The notes beneath the pieces are model-generated. The model was given only the letters and a program-made list of their open reading frames with translations, was not told the origin of the DNA and searched no databases. From assembly GCA_030151135.1 (NCBI GenBank), contig JASLEQ010000090.1, positions 1-17,044 on the forward strand: a DNA stretch of 17,044 nucleotides, read 5' to 3'. Both the position numbers and the translations under genes were made by a program. This document shows, piece after piece, positions 6,438 to 14,140 of this stretch. Numbering within the stretch: the first letter of the stretch is position 1; the number at the start of each line of letters is the position of its first letter. The DNA is from Candidatus Sulfotelmatobacter sp. GTDB lineage: Bacteria; Acidobacteriota; Terriglobia; Terriglobales; SbA1.

Positions 6438-6766
6438 GCATCATGAACTCGAAATGTGGAATGACCGTCCTCCGCCTATCTTTGGGAATTGTTGTTTTGA
6501 TTCAAGCCGTGATGTTCGTCTTGCCTGGCGCCGCGCATGCCTTCGCGCAGACGCACATGCCGGGCTTCATCCGGCTAGTTCTCGGCTTCGGAGAAATTGC
6601 CGGATGCATCCTCCTCCTGATCCCTGGGACCGCCGTTCGTGGTGCTTGGCTGCTGCTGGCGGTTTTCGTTCTGGCCATCCTTCTGCACCTGCTGCATGGA
6701 CAATATGGCATTGGGAACGTCGTCGTGTACGCCGCCGCAGCATTTGCGATCGCGGTAGGAAAATGA
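6434..6766 (+). CDS. DoxX-like small integral membrane protein
   Basis: The ATG at 6434 overlaps the stop of the preceding gene (ATGA) and follows GAGGGGAGG; an in-frame ATG at 6443 is an alternative. The 110-residue product has four hydrophobic segments: about 14-35 (VLRLSLGIVVLIQAVMFVLPGA), 46-66 (FIRLVLGFGEIAGCILLLIPG), 70-86 (RGAWLLLAVFVLAILLH) and 92-108 (IGNVVVYAAAAFAIAVG). This is the size and topology of DoxX/DoxD family inner-membrane proteins, whose biochemical role is mostly undefined; some are linked to quinone or thiol redox chemistry. Tight coupling to the ribbon-helix-helix gene and to the following His-containing protein suggests the three act together. Confidence 0.75.
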   Translation: MSIMNSKCGMTVLRLSLGIVVLIQAVMFVLPGAAHAFAQTHMPGFIRLVLGFGEIAGCILLLIPGTAVRGAWLLLAVFVLAILLHLLHGQYGIGNVVVYAAAAFAIAVGK

Positions 6767-7203
6767 CCATTCCCCCTAACGCCGCAGAAATGACAACCGT
6801 ATTCACCTCGATGACCAATTCTGAGGTCATATCCTGTTTCGAAAACGACCAACTGCCGGGCGAGTTTCATCATGCCGATCACATCCGGCTTGCGTTCGCT
6901 TTCCTGTCCGAGTATCAGCCGCTGGACGCTCTGCGCGGATTTTCAGAGGCCCTGCGACGCTATGCCGCAGCACGGGGGCAAGCGCAGCGGTACCACGAGA
7001 CCATCACGTACTCGTATTTCTTCTTGATTCGGGAGCGCATCGCGCGAACTGCTCCGGCTAGTTGGAATGAATTTGAAGCAAGGAACCCCGACCTGTTTCA
7101 ATGGAAGCCGGGAATTCTCGACCGGTATTATCGCGAATCTACCCTGCAATCAGAACTTGCGCGCGCCGTCTTCCTCTTTCCCGATAAGCTTGCCGAACTC
7201 TGA
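6763..7203 (+). CDS. Conserved-looking His-containing protein of unknown function
   Basis: The ATG at 6763 overlaps the stop of the DoxX-like gene (ATGA), with TAGGA a few bases upstream, so I took this start although the frame is open further left. The 146-residue protein is soluble and mostly helical. It carries a histidine cluster FHHADHIR (His36, His37, His40), a second motif RYHETITYSY (His78), and a C-terminal SELARAVFLFPD segment. The spaced histidines in helical context could bind a metal ion; this is inference. I have seen proteins of this pattern only as hypothetical and cannot name a domain. It closes the three-gene operon; the next gene follows after 44 nt and may be read through. 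Confidence 0.7.
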   Translation: MTIPPNAAEMTTVFTSMTNSEVISCFENDQLPGEFHHADHIRLAFAFLSEYQPLDALRGFSEALRRYAAARGQAQRYHETITYSYFFLIRERIARTAPASWNEFEARNPDLFQWKPGILDRYYRESTLQSELARAVFLFPDKLAEL

Positions 7204-7247
7204 TACTCTGTCCGCTGCCTTTTGCGCATCGAGTGCGTCCAATATAC

Positions 7248-7994
7248 ATGGTCCGACCAATACTGATTACCGTCCTTGTGACTTCCACTTTCTTGCACGC
7301 CCAAAGCGTTCGCGACGGCGGAGAGCTCCTTCGTGCAATGCACAGCCGCTACAGTTCTTCGTGGTATAAGACCGTCACCTTCGTACAGAAAAGCACCACC
7401 TATAAGCTCGATGGGACCAGTTCTTCGGAAACGTGGTATGAGGCCGCTTCACTCCCTGGCAAGTTGCGCATTGATGTAGGTCCGGCCAGTGATGGTAAGG
7501 GATACGAGTTCGATAACGGAAACCTGACTGTCATCAAGGACAACAAAGTCATCGCAACCCGTAAAGACTTAAATATCCTGCTGGTCCTCGGCTTCGATGT
7601 ATACCGGCAGGACCCCGAAATCACCATCAAAGTCGTGCAGGACGAAGGATACGATCTCTCGAAAATCCACGAAGAAGACTGGGAAGGGAAACCGGCCTAC
7701 GTCGTCGGCGCAAATAAAGGTGATCTGAAGCCAAAACAGTTCTGGATCGCAAAGGACACCTTACTTTTCCTGCGAGTAATCGAACCGACGCGCGCAGATC
7801 CCACCAAGGTCAACGACATCCGCTTCATCCACTACCAACCTTTAGAAGGTGCCTGGATTGCCGCGGGCGTAGAGGTCTACTCGGAAGGGCAAAAGGTCTT
7901 CTCTGAGGACTACTCCGATATCAAAGCGAATGTGAGCCTCGACCCCGGGACGTTTGACCCCTCGAAGTTTGCGAATACCCACTGGGAAAAATAA
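7248..7994 (+). CDS. Exported LolA-like (lipoprotein-carrier fold) protein
   Basis: I took ATG 7248 as start because it gives a compact signal peptide (MVRPILITVLVTSTFLHAQ) cleaved before SVRDG; a GTG 15 nt upstream is possible and neither has a clear ribosome site. The 248-residue product opens with ELLRAMHSRYSSSWYKTVTFVQK, then alternates short strands (KLRIDVGPASDGKGYEF, NGNLTVIKDNKVIATR, AYVVGANKGDLKPKQFWI, LLFLRVI). This is the pattern of the LolA/LolB-like half-barrel family of periplasmic proteins that handle lipoproteins or other lipids. True LolA is shorter and works with LolCDE, which is absent here, so I call it only LolA-like. It lies 44 nt after the preceding operon and is convergent with the DUF763 gene. 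Confidence 0.65.
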   Translation: MVRPILITVLVTSTFLHAQSVRDGGELLRAMHSRYSSSWYKTVTFVQKSTTYKLDGTSSSETWYEAASLPGKLRIDVGPASDGKGYEFDNGNLTVIKDNKVIATRKDLNILLVLGFDVYRQDPEITIKVVQDEGYDLSKIHEEDWEGKPAYVVGANKGDLKPKQFWIAKDTLLFLRVIEPTRADPTKVNDIRFIHYQPLEGAWIAAGVEVYSEGQKVFSEDYSDIKANVSLDPGTFDPSKFANTHWEK

Positions 7995-8052
7995 AACGCG
8001 GATTCAGAGTGACGGCGACCCAGACCCTTGCGACTGGAAGTTGAATGCTGGA

Positions 8053-9258
8053 TTAGAAGAGCCAAAGTTGTTGACCTGCCTTTGTAGTCCGCCTTTTCGG
8101 CGACACCGCCCTGCCGCCGAGAGAGTCGGATATCGCCTTCTCGTGGGCGATTGCTCTCTTAAAATCGGCCTGCGGAGCTCTTCTCTGCTCAATGCCTTCC
8201 ACGAAGCGCCCGAGTCGCCGCAGCCCGTCAACTTTTTCTGTCTCGCCGATCTTGGCCGCTTCCAAAGAATTTTGCAGGATTTTGATGGTGTCGTCATAGG
8301 TCTTCAGTGGCACGGGAAACGGATGTCCATCCTTGCCGCCATGAGCAAATGAAAAGCGGGCCGGATCGGCAAATCTTGTCGGCGTTCCGTGAATGACCTC
8401 CGCGACCAATGCCAGCGACTGCAGCGTGCGCGGTCCTAATTTTTCCAAAAGCAGAAGTGATGCGAAATCACGAAAATCTCTTTCATATGCCGCCGCCAGT
8501 ACCGCCCCCAGCCGCTTGAGGTCCACGTCGACCTCGTGCACATCGTGATGCCGTGGCATCGTCAGCTTTCGTAATTCTCCGACCATCGAATCCGGCCCAG
8601 TTCTGCTGATTTCCAGGATCGCCTGCTGCGCCGGACCCGCAGGCGCGGCAACCAGATTCATGATCTCGCCCTGATGTTCCCCGACTACTGCGGTGTGCGG
8701 CTCCATCGTGAAACTCTTGACCGTTGCAGAGTGCCAGTGATACCGCCGTGCCAATCCCGTTCCGTCGTTCAACCCTTGTTGGACGATCGTCCACTCTCCT
8801 GACGCATTGAGCACAAACCCGTGAAGATAGATCTGGAATCCGTCAGCGATGGCGTTGTTGTCGACGCGGGCGGTCAAGCGGCTGGCGCGGACAAGGGATT
8901 CGCCATCCAACCCGGTGCGATCGGCATAACTCCGTAATTCGTCCGGCGTGTTTCGCGAGTGCCTTCCGCGCCCGCCGCAAACATAGATTCCCAGTTCGCG
9001 GCTGCGAGGATTCAAACCTCGCTTCAAGGCTCCTAATACCGAAGTCGTTATCCCCGAAGAATGCCAATCCATGCCCATGACGCTGCCGAGAGCTTGGAAC
9101 CAGAATGGATCGGACAGCCGGGAGAGGAAAGCCGAAGTACCGTAATTGAGAACCACGTGTTCGGAAATGGCTGTGCCTAGCAGCGTCATGCGGTCGGCCA
9201 GCCATTTGGGGACACTTCCGCCATGAAGAGGAAGGTCGGCGATGCCCGAACGCTGCAT
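8053..9258 (-). CDS. DUF763 (COG1415) family protein
   Basis: The start is set at ATG 9258 because family members begin M-(K/Q)-R-(T/S)-GIADLPLHGG, as here (MQRSGIADLPLHGGSVPKWL); an in-frame GTG at 9282 adds eight unconserved residues. The 401-residue length fits the family. Other family-like segments are YGTSAFLSRLSDPFWFQ, GIYVCGGRGRHSRNTP, DGFQIYLHGFVLNASGEWTIVQQGLND, ARRYHWHS and MPRHHDV. The biochemical function of DUF763 is not established to my knowledge. It has no signal peptide or membrane segment and is rich in conserved His/Arg, compatible with a nucleic-acid or metal-dependent enzyme, but that is speculation. TACAAT on the minus strand lies 6 nt before the ATG and there is no Shine-Dalgarno, so it may be leaderless. 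It is divergent from iorAB. Confidence 0.85.
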   Translation of the reverse strand: MQRSGIADLPLHGGSVPKWLADRMTLLGTAISEHVVLNYGTSAFLSRLSDPFWFQALGSVMGMDWHSSGITTSVLGALKRGLNPRSRELGIYVCGGRGRHSRNTPDELRSYADRTGLDGESLVRASRLTARVDNNAIADGFQIYLHGFVLNASGEWTIVQQGLNDGTGLARRYHWHSATVKSFTMEPHTAVVGEHQGEIMNLVAAPAGPAQQAILEISRTGPDSMVGELRKLTMPRHHDVHEVDVDLKRLGAVLAAAYERDFRDFASLLLLEKLGPRTLQSLALVAEVIHGTPTRFADPARFSFAHGGKDGHPFPVPLKTYDDTIKILQNSLEAAKIGETEKVDGLRRLGRFVEGIEQRRAPQADFKRAIAHEKAISDSLGGRAVSPKRRTTKAGQQLWLF

Positions 9259-9264
9259 CTGTTT

Positions 9265-9270
9265 ATTGTA
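9265..9270 (-). promoter_or_regulatory. -10-like box 6 nt before the DUF763 start (leaderless candidate)
   Basis: Minus-strand TACAAT ends 6 nt before the ATG at 9258, so transcription would start at or within a base or two of the start codon. A -35 box is weak (TTCAGG at 18-bp spacing). Confidence 0.4.
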
Positions 9271-9367
9271 ATTCTGAAGCACTCAAAGCCTGAACTTAAC
9301 CTGCGGCGCCATCCTGCTCCGCTGTAGAATATCCGCATCTTTCCGGACTCAGACAAAGGAAACATCT

Positions 9368-9823
9368 ATGATTCACTTCAAAGTCAACGGCTCCGCGCAA
9401 GCATTCGATGGCGATCCGGAGATGCCGCTGTTGTGGTATCTGCGCGACATCCTTGGATTGACGGGAACGAAATTCGGCTGTGGTATGGCTCTCTGCGGCT
9501 CCTGCACCGTTCTGGAAAACGGTAAAGCGATTCGATCTTGCACCAAACCAATGAGTTCGTTGGCGGGGCATGAGATCACAACCATCGAAGGCATTTCATC
9601 GCATGGCCCCAACGCGGTGCAAAAAGCCTGGGCTGAGATCAACGTTCCCCAGTGCGGATATTGCCAGCCCGGGCAGATCATGCAGGCCATTTCCCTTCTC
9701 TCTTCAAAGCCGCATCCGAGCGACCAGGACATCGATGACGAGATGGCGGGCAATATCTGCCGCTGCGGAACGTACCAGCGCATTCGGGCCGCAATCCACA
9801 GCGCGGCGAAGGAGACTGCATGA
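9368..9823 (+). CDS. iorA: (2Fe-2S) subunit of an isoquinoline 1-oxidoreductase-type Mo hydroxylase
   Basis: ATG 9368 follows AAAGGAA. The 151-residue protein is the complete small subunit of the xanthine-oxidase family. The N-terminal plant-ferredoxin-type cluster is bound by Cys38, Cys43, Cys46 and Cys58 ([17 protein letters not shown]...SC). The C-terminal helical cluster is bound by Cys96, Cys99, Cys131 and Cys133 (CGYCQPGQ and CRCGTYQRI). It passes electrons from the molybdenum site to an external acceptor. Its stop overlaps the start of the large-subunit gene (ATGA), as expected for subunits made in equal amounts. It has no export signal of its own; if the partner is exported by Tat it would have to be carried along. 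The true substrate is unknown; the name reflects the nearest subunit architecture. Confidence 0.85.
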   Translation: MIHFKVNGSAQAFDGDPEMPLLWYLRDILGLTGTKFGCGMALCGSCTVLENGKAIRSCTKPMSSLAGHEITTIEGISSHGPNAVQKAWAEINVPQCGYCQPGQIMQAISLLSSKPHPSDQDIDDEMAGNICRCGTYQRIRAAIHSAAKETA

Positions 9824-12102
9824 TCGTAATCGAGAACGTAACCCGCCGCAGTTTTCTTCAAGCAGCTCTCTCCGCCAGCGCGTTTGTGCTGTGCGCAACG
9901 AAATCACCCTTCCTGACCGAAGCGGCTGCAAGCGGAATCGGTCCGAGCGCCACGACCGGTATGTGGGGCGGTTCCGTGCCGGCCATTGACGCCACGCCAT
10001 TTCACCCCAGCATTTTTCTTGGCATTCAACCGGACGGAACCGTATTGATCGTTGCGCATCGCACTGAGATGGGAAATGGAGTTCGCACGAGCCTGCCGCG
10101 CATCATTGCCGATGAACTCGACGCCGACTGGGCCCGCGTCAAGGTGATTCAGGGCGATGGAGACGAGCGCTACGGATCGCAAGACACCGACGGCTCGCAC
10201 TCTGTCCGCGAATTTTTTGACTCTCTGCGGGCAGCGGGAGCCACGGCTCGCCTCATGCTAATTCGCGCCGCCGCTCAACAGTGGGGCGTACCCGAGGCTC
10301 AATGCGTCGCCGATCCGCCGCACATCGTTTCCCATAAGGCCTCCAACCGGACAATTGGTTATGGCGAACTCGCAGTCGCGGCGGCAAAACAGCCGGTCCC
10401 CTCAAAGGAGGACTTAAAGCTGAAACAACCGTCCGAATGGCGATACATCGGCAAGCCTGCTCCGGGATATGACGTCGTCGACGTCTGTGCTGGAAAATCG
10501 ACGTATGGCATGGACGTGCGCCTGGACAACATGCTCTATGCTGCGATCGCCCATCCACCGGTCCTTGGCGGGAAGGTGAAAACGGTTGACGATTCCGCAA
10601 CGTTGCAGGTGAAAGGGGTAGCTAAGACCATCCCTATCGATCCTTTCGTTCCTCCTCACCACTTCCAACCCCTCGGAGGAGTAGCGGTCATCGCCGATAA
10701 CACGTGGTCTGCATTTAAAGGTCGCGACAAACTCAAGATCGAGTGGGATAACGGTGCCAATTCGACCTATACATCCAGCGATTACAAGAAAGAACTGCAA
10801 CAAACCGCGCGGCAACCGGGCAAAGTCGTGCATACCATTGGCGACCCTGATGCAGAATTCGCCAAGGGCGCTAATGTGATCGAGGCGGAGTACTATGCGC
10901 CCCATCTGGCGCACGCTTCGATGGAGCCCCCGGTGGCGACGGCTGCGGTTCAAGGCGAGAAAGCAACCGTCTGGTCGCCGACGCAGAACCCGCAGGGAGT
11001 GCAGGAGGAAGTTGCAAAGGCGCTCGGCGTAAAGAAAGAGAACGTCACCTGCCACGTCACTTTTCTGGGCGGCGGTTTCGGACGCAAATCCAAGCCTGAC
11101 TACGCCGTCGAAGCAGCCGTGCTCTCGAAGAAAACTGGCAAGCCCGTGAAGGTTGTCTGGAGCCGCGAAGACGACATCAAGTTCGACTACTACCATTCCG
11201 TCGCAGCCATGTACATCAAGGCTGCCGTCGACCAGAAAGGCATGCCGAAGGCTTGGCTCCAGCGCTCGGTGTTTCCGTCTATCTCCTCCACTTTCGACAA
11301 AGACGCTGTCTACGGCAGTGCCGGCGAAATGGCTCTCGGATGGAATGTGATCCCGTTCGACGTGCCCAATTTCCGTTCTGAGAACGGCAAGGCTGTGAAT
11401 CATGTTCGCATCGGCTGGCTGCGCTCCGTGGCCAACGTTTATCACGCATTCGCCGTGCAATCCTTCGCAAACGAGCTCGCCTACGCGGCTGGACGCGACC
11501 CCTACGATTACCTCCTCGCTTTGCTTGGATCAGGAAAAACAATGGAAGCCGATCAGCCGAAAGAGATCGCCGGCAAGTATCCCTATGACACGGTTCGTTT
11601 GCGGCGTGTAGCCGAAATGGCGGCCGAAAAGGCTGGATGGGGCAAACGGAAGCCGGGCGATGGCTGGGGCATGGGCATTGCAGCGCACCGCAGTTTCCTG
11701 ACCTATGTCGCCAGTGTAGTTGAAGTCGAGGTCGACGGAAACGGCGCAGTCCGCATCCCCCATGTTACGACCGTCCTAGATGCCGGCATCGTCGCCAATC
11801 CTGACATGGTGCGCTCGCAATTTCAAGGTGCGGCTGTGTTCGGCACCAGCCTGACCCGCACTGGAGAAATCACTGCGACTAATGGCGTCATCGACCAATC
11901 CAACTTCCACGATTATCAAGTCGCTCGCATGAACGACGCGCCCGTCCATGTGGATGTGCATATCGTGGAAAGCAGTGCGCCGCCGGCTGGCATCGGCGAA
12001 CCGGGCGTTCCTCCCATAGCTCCGGCAATCTGCAACGCCATCTACGCCGCTACCGGGAAACGCGTCCGCGAGCTGCCACTGACTCGGAACGGCTTTGCAT
12101 GA
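9820..12102 (+). CDS. iorB: Molybdopterin-binding large subunit, IorB-type aldehyde/xanthine dehydrogenase family
   Basis: ATG 9820 overlaps the iorA stop and has GGAG 5 nt upstream. The 760-residue product begins with a twin-arginine signal ([17 protein letters not shown]; Arg9-Arg10), so the folded, cofactor-loaded complex is probably exported or membrane-associated. [25 protein letters not shown] is the first IorB-type molybdopterin motif, [21 protein letters not shown] is the family's Gly-rich cofactor loop, and Glu727 in GIGEPGVPP is the expected catalytic glutamate. The single large chain with a separate small (2Fe-2S) subunit and no FAD subunit is the IorAB layout, which normally hydroxylates N-heterocycles or oxidises aldehydes using a non-NAD acceptor. 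No cytochrome c or XdhC-like maturation gene is adjacent. An intrinsic terminator follows directly. Confidence 0.85.
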   Translation: MIVIENVTRRSFLQAALSASAFVLCATKSPFLTEAAASGIGPSATTGMWGGSVPAIDATPFHPSIFLGIQPDGTVLIVAHRTEMGNGVRTSLPRIIADELDADWARVKVIQGDGDERYGSQDTDGSHSVREFFDSLRAAGATARLMLIRAAAQQWGVPEAQCVADPPHIVSHKASNRTIGYGELAVAAAKQPVPSKEDLKLKQPSEWRYIGKPAPGYDVVDVCAGKSTYGMDVRLDNMLYAAIAHPPVLGGKVKTVDDSATLQVKGVAKTIPIDPFVPPHHFQPLGGVAVIADNTWSAFKGRDKLKIEWDNGANSTYTSSDYKKELQQTARQPGKVVHTIGDPDAEFAKGANVIEAEYYAPHLAHASMEPPVATAAVQGEKATVWSPTQNPQGVQEEVAKALGVKKENVTCHVTFLGGGFGRKSKPDYAVEAAVLSKKTGKPVKVVWSREDDIKFDYYHSVAAMYIKAAVDQKGMPKAWLQRSVFPSISSTFDKDAVYGSAGEMALGWNVIPFDVPNFRSENGKAVNHVRIGWLRSVANVYHAFAVQSFANELAYAAGRDPYDYLLALLGSGKTMEADQPKEIAGKYPYDTVRLRRVAEMAAEKAGWGKRKPGDGWGMGIAAHRSFLTYVASVVEVEVDGNGAVRIPHVTTVLDAGIVANPDMVRSQFQGAAVFGTSLTRTGEITATNGVIDQSNFHDYQVARMNDAPVHVDVHIVESSAPPAGIGEPGVPPIAPAICNAIYAATGKRVRELPLTRNGFA

Positions 12103-12107
12103 GAAAA

Positions 12108-12136
12108 GGGGAGCTGCCGCGGTGGCTCCCTTATTT
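12108..12136 (+). terminator. Intrinsic terminator after iorB
   Basis: GGGAGC (12109-12114) and GCTCCC (12125-12130) form a perfect 6-bp stem with flanking G-T and A-T extension and possible inner C-G pairs, followed by TTATTT. It begins six bases after the iorB stop and ends the iorAB transcript. Confidence 0.75.
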
Positions 12137-12434
12137 CCAAAGCAATAACCTTACCGTTTATCCTCCCACGCAAAATCGTGATCGACGCTTCCGGCACCGT
12201 CTAGACCGTATCTGCGCCACCCTGCACAGATCTTGCTGAAGGCCAGTCCGGATCCGCGTGGCTGCCAATTCCTTCCTGATGCCACTGTCAGGCGCAATTG
12301 ACCATCTTCCTCCGCCCTGCTACCGTCATATGTTTGCCTTCTTGCATCGGAAGCCCTGCTGGATTGCGAACCCGACCTTTCGCTATCACTGAAGCCAAGG
12401 TCAACGTCCGATTGCTTAGAACGGAGATTCCTTC
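12137..12434 (+). other. Intergenic region upstream of glutaryl-CoA dehydrogenase gene
   Basis: No gene seen; small open frames on both strands lack ribosome sites and family resemblance. A possible promoter is TTGACC (12298-12303), 17 bp, TACCGT (12321-12326); the -35 matches at five of six positions but the -10 is poor, so it is only tentative. That would leave a leader of about 100 nt. No strong hairpin was found. Confidence 0.35.
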
Positions 12435-13616
12435 ATGCCTGCCATTAAATTCCGCGGTGTCGACTTCATTCAATACGATTCCCTGCTGACCGACGAAGAG
12501 CGGTTGGTCCGCGACACGACCCGTCAATTCATCGAAGACAATCTGATTCCGATCATCGAGGAATGCAATCGAGCCGGACGATTCCCGCGCGAGTTGGTTA
12601 AGCCGATGGCAGAGCTTGGATTTTTTGGCGCGTCGCTCAAAGGGTACGGCTGCGCCGGTATGGGTAACGTCGAATACGGGCTTATGACGCAGGAACTCGA
12701 ACGCGGTGATTCTGGAGTGCGCAGCTTTGTCAGCGTTCAGTCGGGTCTATGCATGTATCCCATCTACGAGTTCGGCAGCGACGAACAAAAAGAGACATGG
12801 CTCCCCCCCATGCAAAAGGGTGAGAAGCTGGGGTGCTTCGGCCTGACCGAGCCCGACTTCGGCTCCAATCCCGGAGGCATGCGCACGCGTGCGCGCAAGG
12901 TGGGAAACGAGTACGTCATCAACGGCGAGAAAATGTGGATCACCTCCGGCACCATCGCGGACGTCGCTGTCATCTGGGCAAAAGTCGAAAACGAAAAGGA
13001 CCGTGTCCGCGGCTTTCTCGTAGAGACCGATCGTCCCGGCTTCAAGGCGGACGACATCCACGGCAAATGGTCGTTGCGCGCCTCCGTCACCTCTGGCCTG
13101 TCTCTGCAGGACGTCCACATACCGGAATCGAATTTGCTTCCCAAAAGCGGCGGCCTGCGCTCGCCTCTCATGTGCCTTAACCAGGCGCGGTACGGAATCG
13201 CCTGGGGAGCGGTCGGCGCTGCGATGGCCTGCTATGACTGTGCTCTGCAGTATTCGTTGCTGCGCAAGCAATGGCGCGATCAGCCGATCGCCTCTCACCA
13301 GCTCGTGCAGGACAAACTAACCTGGATGATCAGCGAGATCACGAAAGCTCAGCTGCTGGTCCTGCAGGTCGGACGCTTGAAAGATGCCGGCAAAATTGAG
13401 CCGCAGCATATCTCCATGGCGAAGCGCAACAACGTCTGGATGGCATTGGAGTGCGCTCGTATCTCCCGCGATATTCTGGGCGCAAACGGCGTCGCCGACG
13501 ATTACCCAATCATGCGTCACCTGATGAACCTCGAGTCCGTGAAGACCTACGAGGGTACCCATGACGTTCATTCACTGATTATCGGGCAAAGCGTGACAGG
13601 CATTGACGCCTTCTAG
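12435..13616 (+). CDS. Glutaryl-CoA dehydrogenase-like acyl-CoA dehydrogenase
   Basis: ATG 12435 follows GGAGA. At 393 residues it is full length for the acyl-CoA dehydrogenase family. CFGLTEPDFGSNPGGM (about 134-149) is the FAD-binding signature, and GEKMWITSG follows. GDSGVRSFVSVQSGLCMYPIYEFGSDEQ contains Arg96 at the place of the arginine that binds the glutaryl carboxylate in glutaryl-CoA dehydrogenase. The catalytic base is Glu373 in KTYEGTHDVHSLIIG, located late in the chain as in this subfamily. The enzyme oxidises and decarboxylates glutaryl-CoA to crotonyl-CoA in lysine and tryptophan breakdown, passing electrons to electron-transfer flavoprotein. The neighbours are not from this pathway. 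It is convergent with the AhpD-like gene, with only 12 bp between stops. A related short-chain acyl-CoA dehydrogenase is the main alternative. Confidence 0.85.
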   Translation: MPAIKFRGVDFIQYDSLLTDEERLVRDTTRQFIEDNLIPIIEECNRAGRFPRELVKPMAELGFFGASLKGYGCAGMGNVEYGLMTQELERGDSGVRSFVSVQSGLCMYPIYEFGSDEQKETWLPPMQKGEKLGCFGLTEPDFGSNPGGMRTRARKVGNEYVINGEKMWITSGTIADVAVIWAKVENEKDRVRGFLVETDRPGFKADDIHGKWSLRASVTSGLSLQDVHIPESNLLPKSGGLRSPLMCLNQARYGIAWGAVGAAMACYDCALQYSLLRKQWRDQPIASHQLVQDKLTWMISEITKAQLLVLQVGRLKDAGKIEPQHISMAKRNNVWMALECARISRDILGANGVADDYPIMRHLMNLESVKTYEGTHDVHSLIIGQSVTGIDAF

Positions 13617-13628
13617 ATCGCTCAACCG

Positions 13629-14084
13629 CTAGCCGTAGAGCTCTTGCAGAAGTTCGTAGGCGCGGCGCATGTGCGGTATCACGATGCTGCCGCCCACGAC
13701 CATCGCTACATTGAGCGCTTCTTCTTGTTCAACGCGATGGACGCCGAGCCTGTACGCCTGTATGGCATGGTAGAAGATGCAGTCATCACATCGCAGCACC
13801 GCCGACCCGACTAGTCCCATCAACTCTTTGGTTTTCGCCGGTAGCGCGCCTTCCAGATATGTGTTGTGGTCGATGTTGTAAAAGCGCTTTACCAGGAAAT
13901 TGTTGGCCTTATCGACGTTTGCGTTCAGCCGCTCGCGCGTATCCAAAAAGCGACGCGCCAGCTCGCTTTTTTCCGAGACATATTTTTCCGTAAAGAGGTA
14001 GGTCGGTTCCTTGCGCTCCGGAGTCTGTCGCTCCTGGATCGGGTGTTCGCCATTGCTGCTGGATTCCGTCGTGGTAGTTGGCAT
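13629..14084 (-). CDS. Carboxymuconolactone decarboxylase family (AhpD-like) protein
   Basis: I chose ATG 14084 (MPTTTTESSS) over a TTG six bases upstream. The 151-residue protein has a low-complexity, polar N-terminal tail of about 25 residues, then an all-helical core with LPAKTKELMGLVGSAVLRCDDCIFYHAIQAYRLGV. The CxxC pair Cys99/Cys102 with His106 is the AhpD-type redox/proton-relay motif, so a thiol-dependent antioxidant or reductase role fits better than true 4-carboxymuconolactone decarboxylation; this is family inference. There is no Shine-Dalgarno; TAATAT on the minus strand ends 6 nt before the ATG, so the mRNA may be leaderless. It lies 56 nt downstream of the ATP-grasp gene on the same strand and could also be read from there. 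Confidence 0.8.
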   Translation of the reverse strand: MPTTTTESSSNGEHPIQERQTPERKEPTYLFTEKYVSEKSELARRFLDTRERLNANVDKANNFLVKRFYNIDHNTYLEGALPAKTKELMGLVGSAVLRCDDCIFYHAIQAYRLGVHRVEQEEALNVAMVVGGSIVIPHMRRAYELLQELYG

Positions 14085-14090
14085 TCGCAA

Positions 14091-14096
14091 ATATTA
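14091..14096 (-). promoter_or_regulatory. -10-like box 6 nt before the AhpD-like gene start
   Basis: Minus-strand TAATAT ends 6 nt before the ATG at 14084, the distance expected when transcription starts at the start codon. No good -35 hexamer is seen at 16-18 bp. Confidence 0.4.
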
Positions 14097-14140
14097 GCAC
14101 CAAGGCGCGGCCCGAGAAGCAATCCCTGCCACTTCACGAT

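Noticed and set aside
6150..6766. Toxin-antitoxin module (RHH antitoxin plus small partner)
   Set aside because: The partner is a four-helix DoxX-like membrane protein and a third gene is coupled; none resembles RelE, MazF, PIN or GNAT toxins.
10414..11460. 348-codon open frame on the minus strand inside iorB
   Set aside because: It lies antisense to a gene with unmistakable motifs throughout; its translation shows no family pattern and GC-rich codon bias readily leaves such shadow frames.
12747..13298. 183-codon minus-strand frame within the acyl-CoA dehydrogenase gene
   Set aside because: Antisense shadow of a conserved gene, with no ribosome site or recognisable domain.
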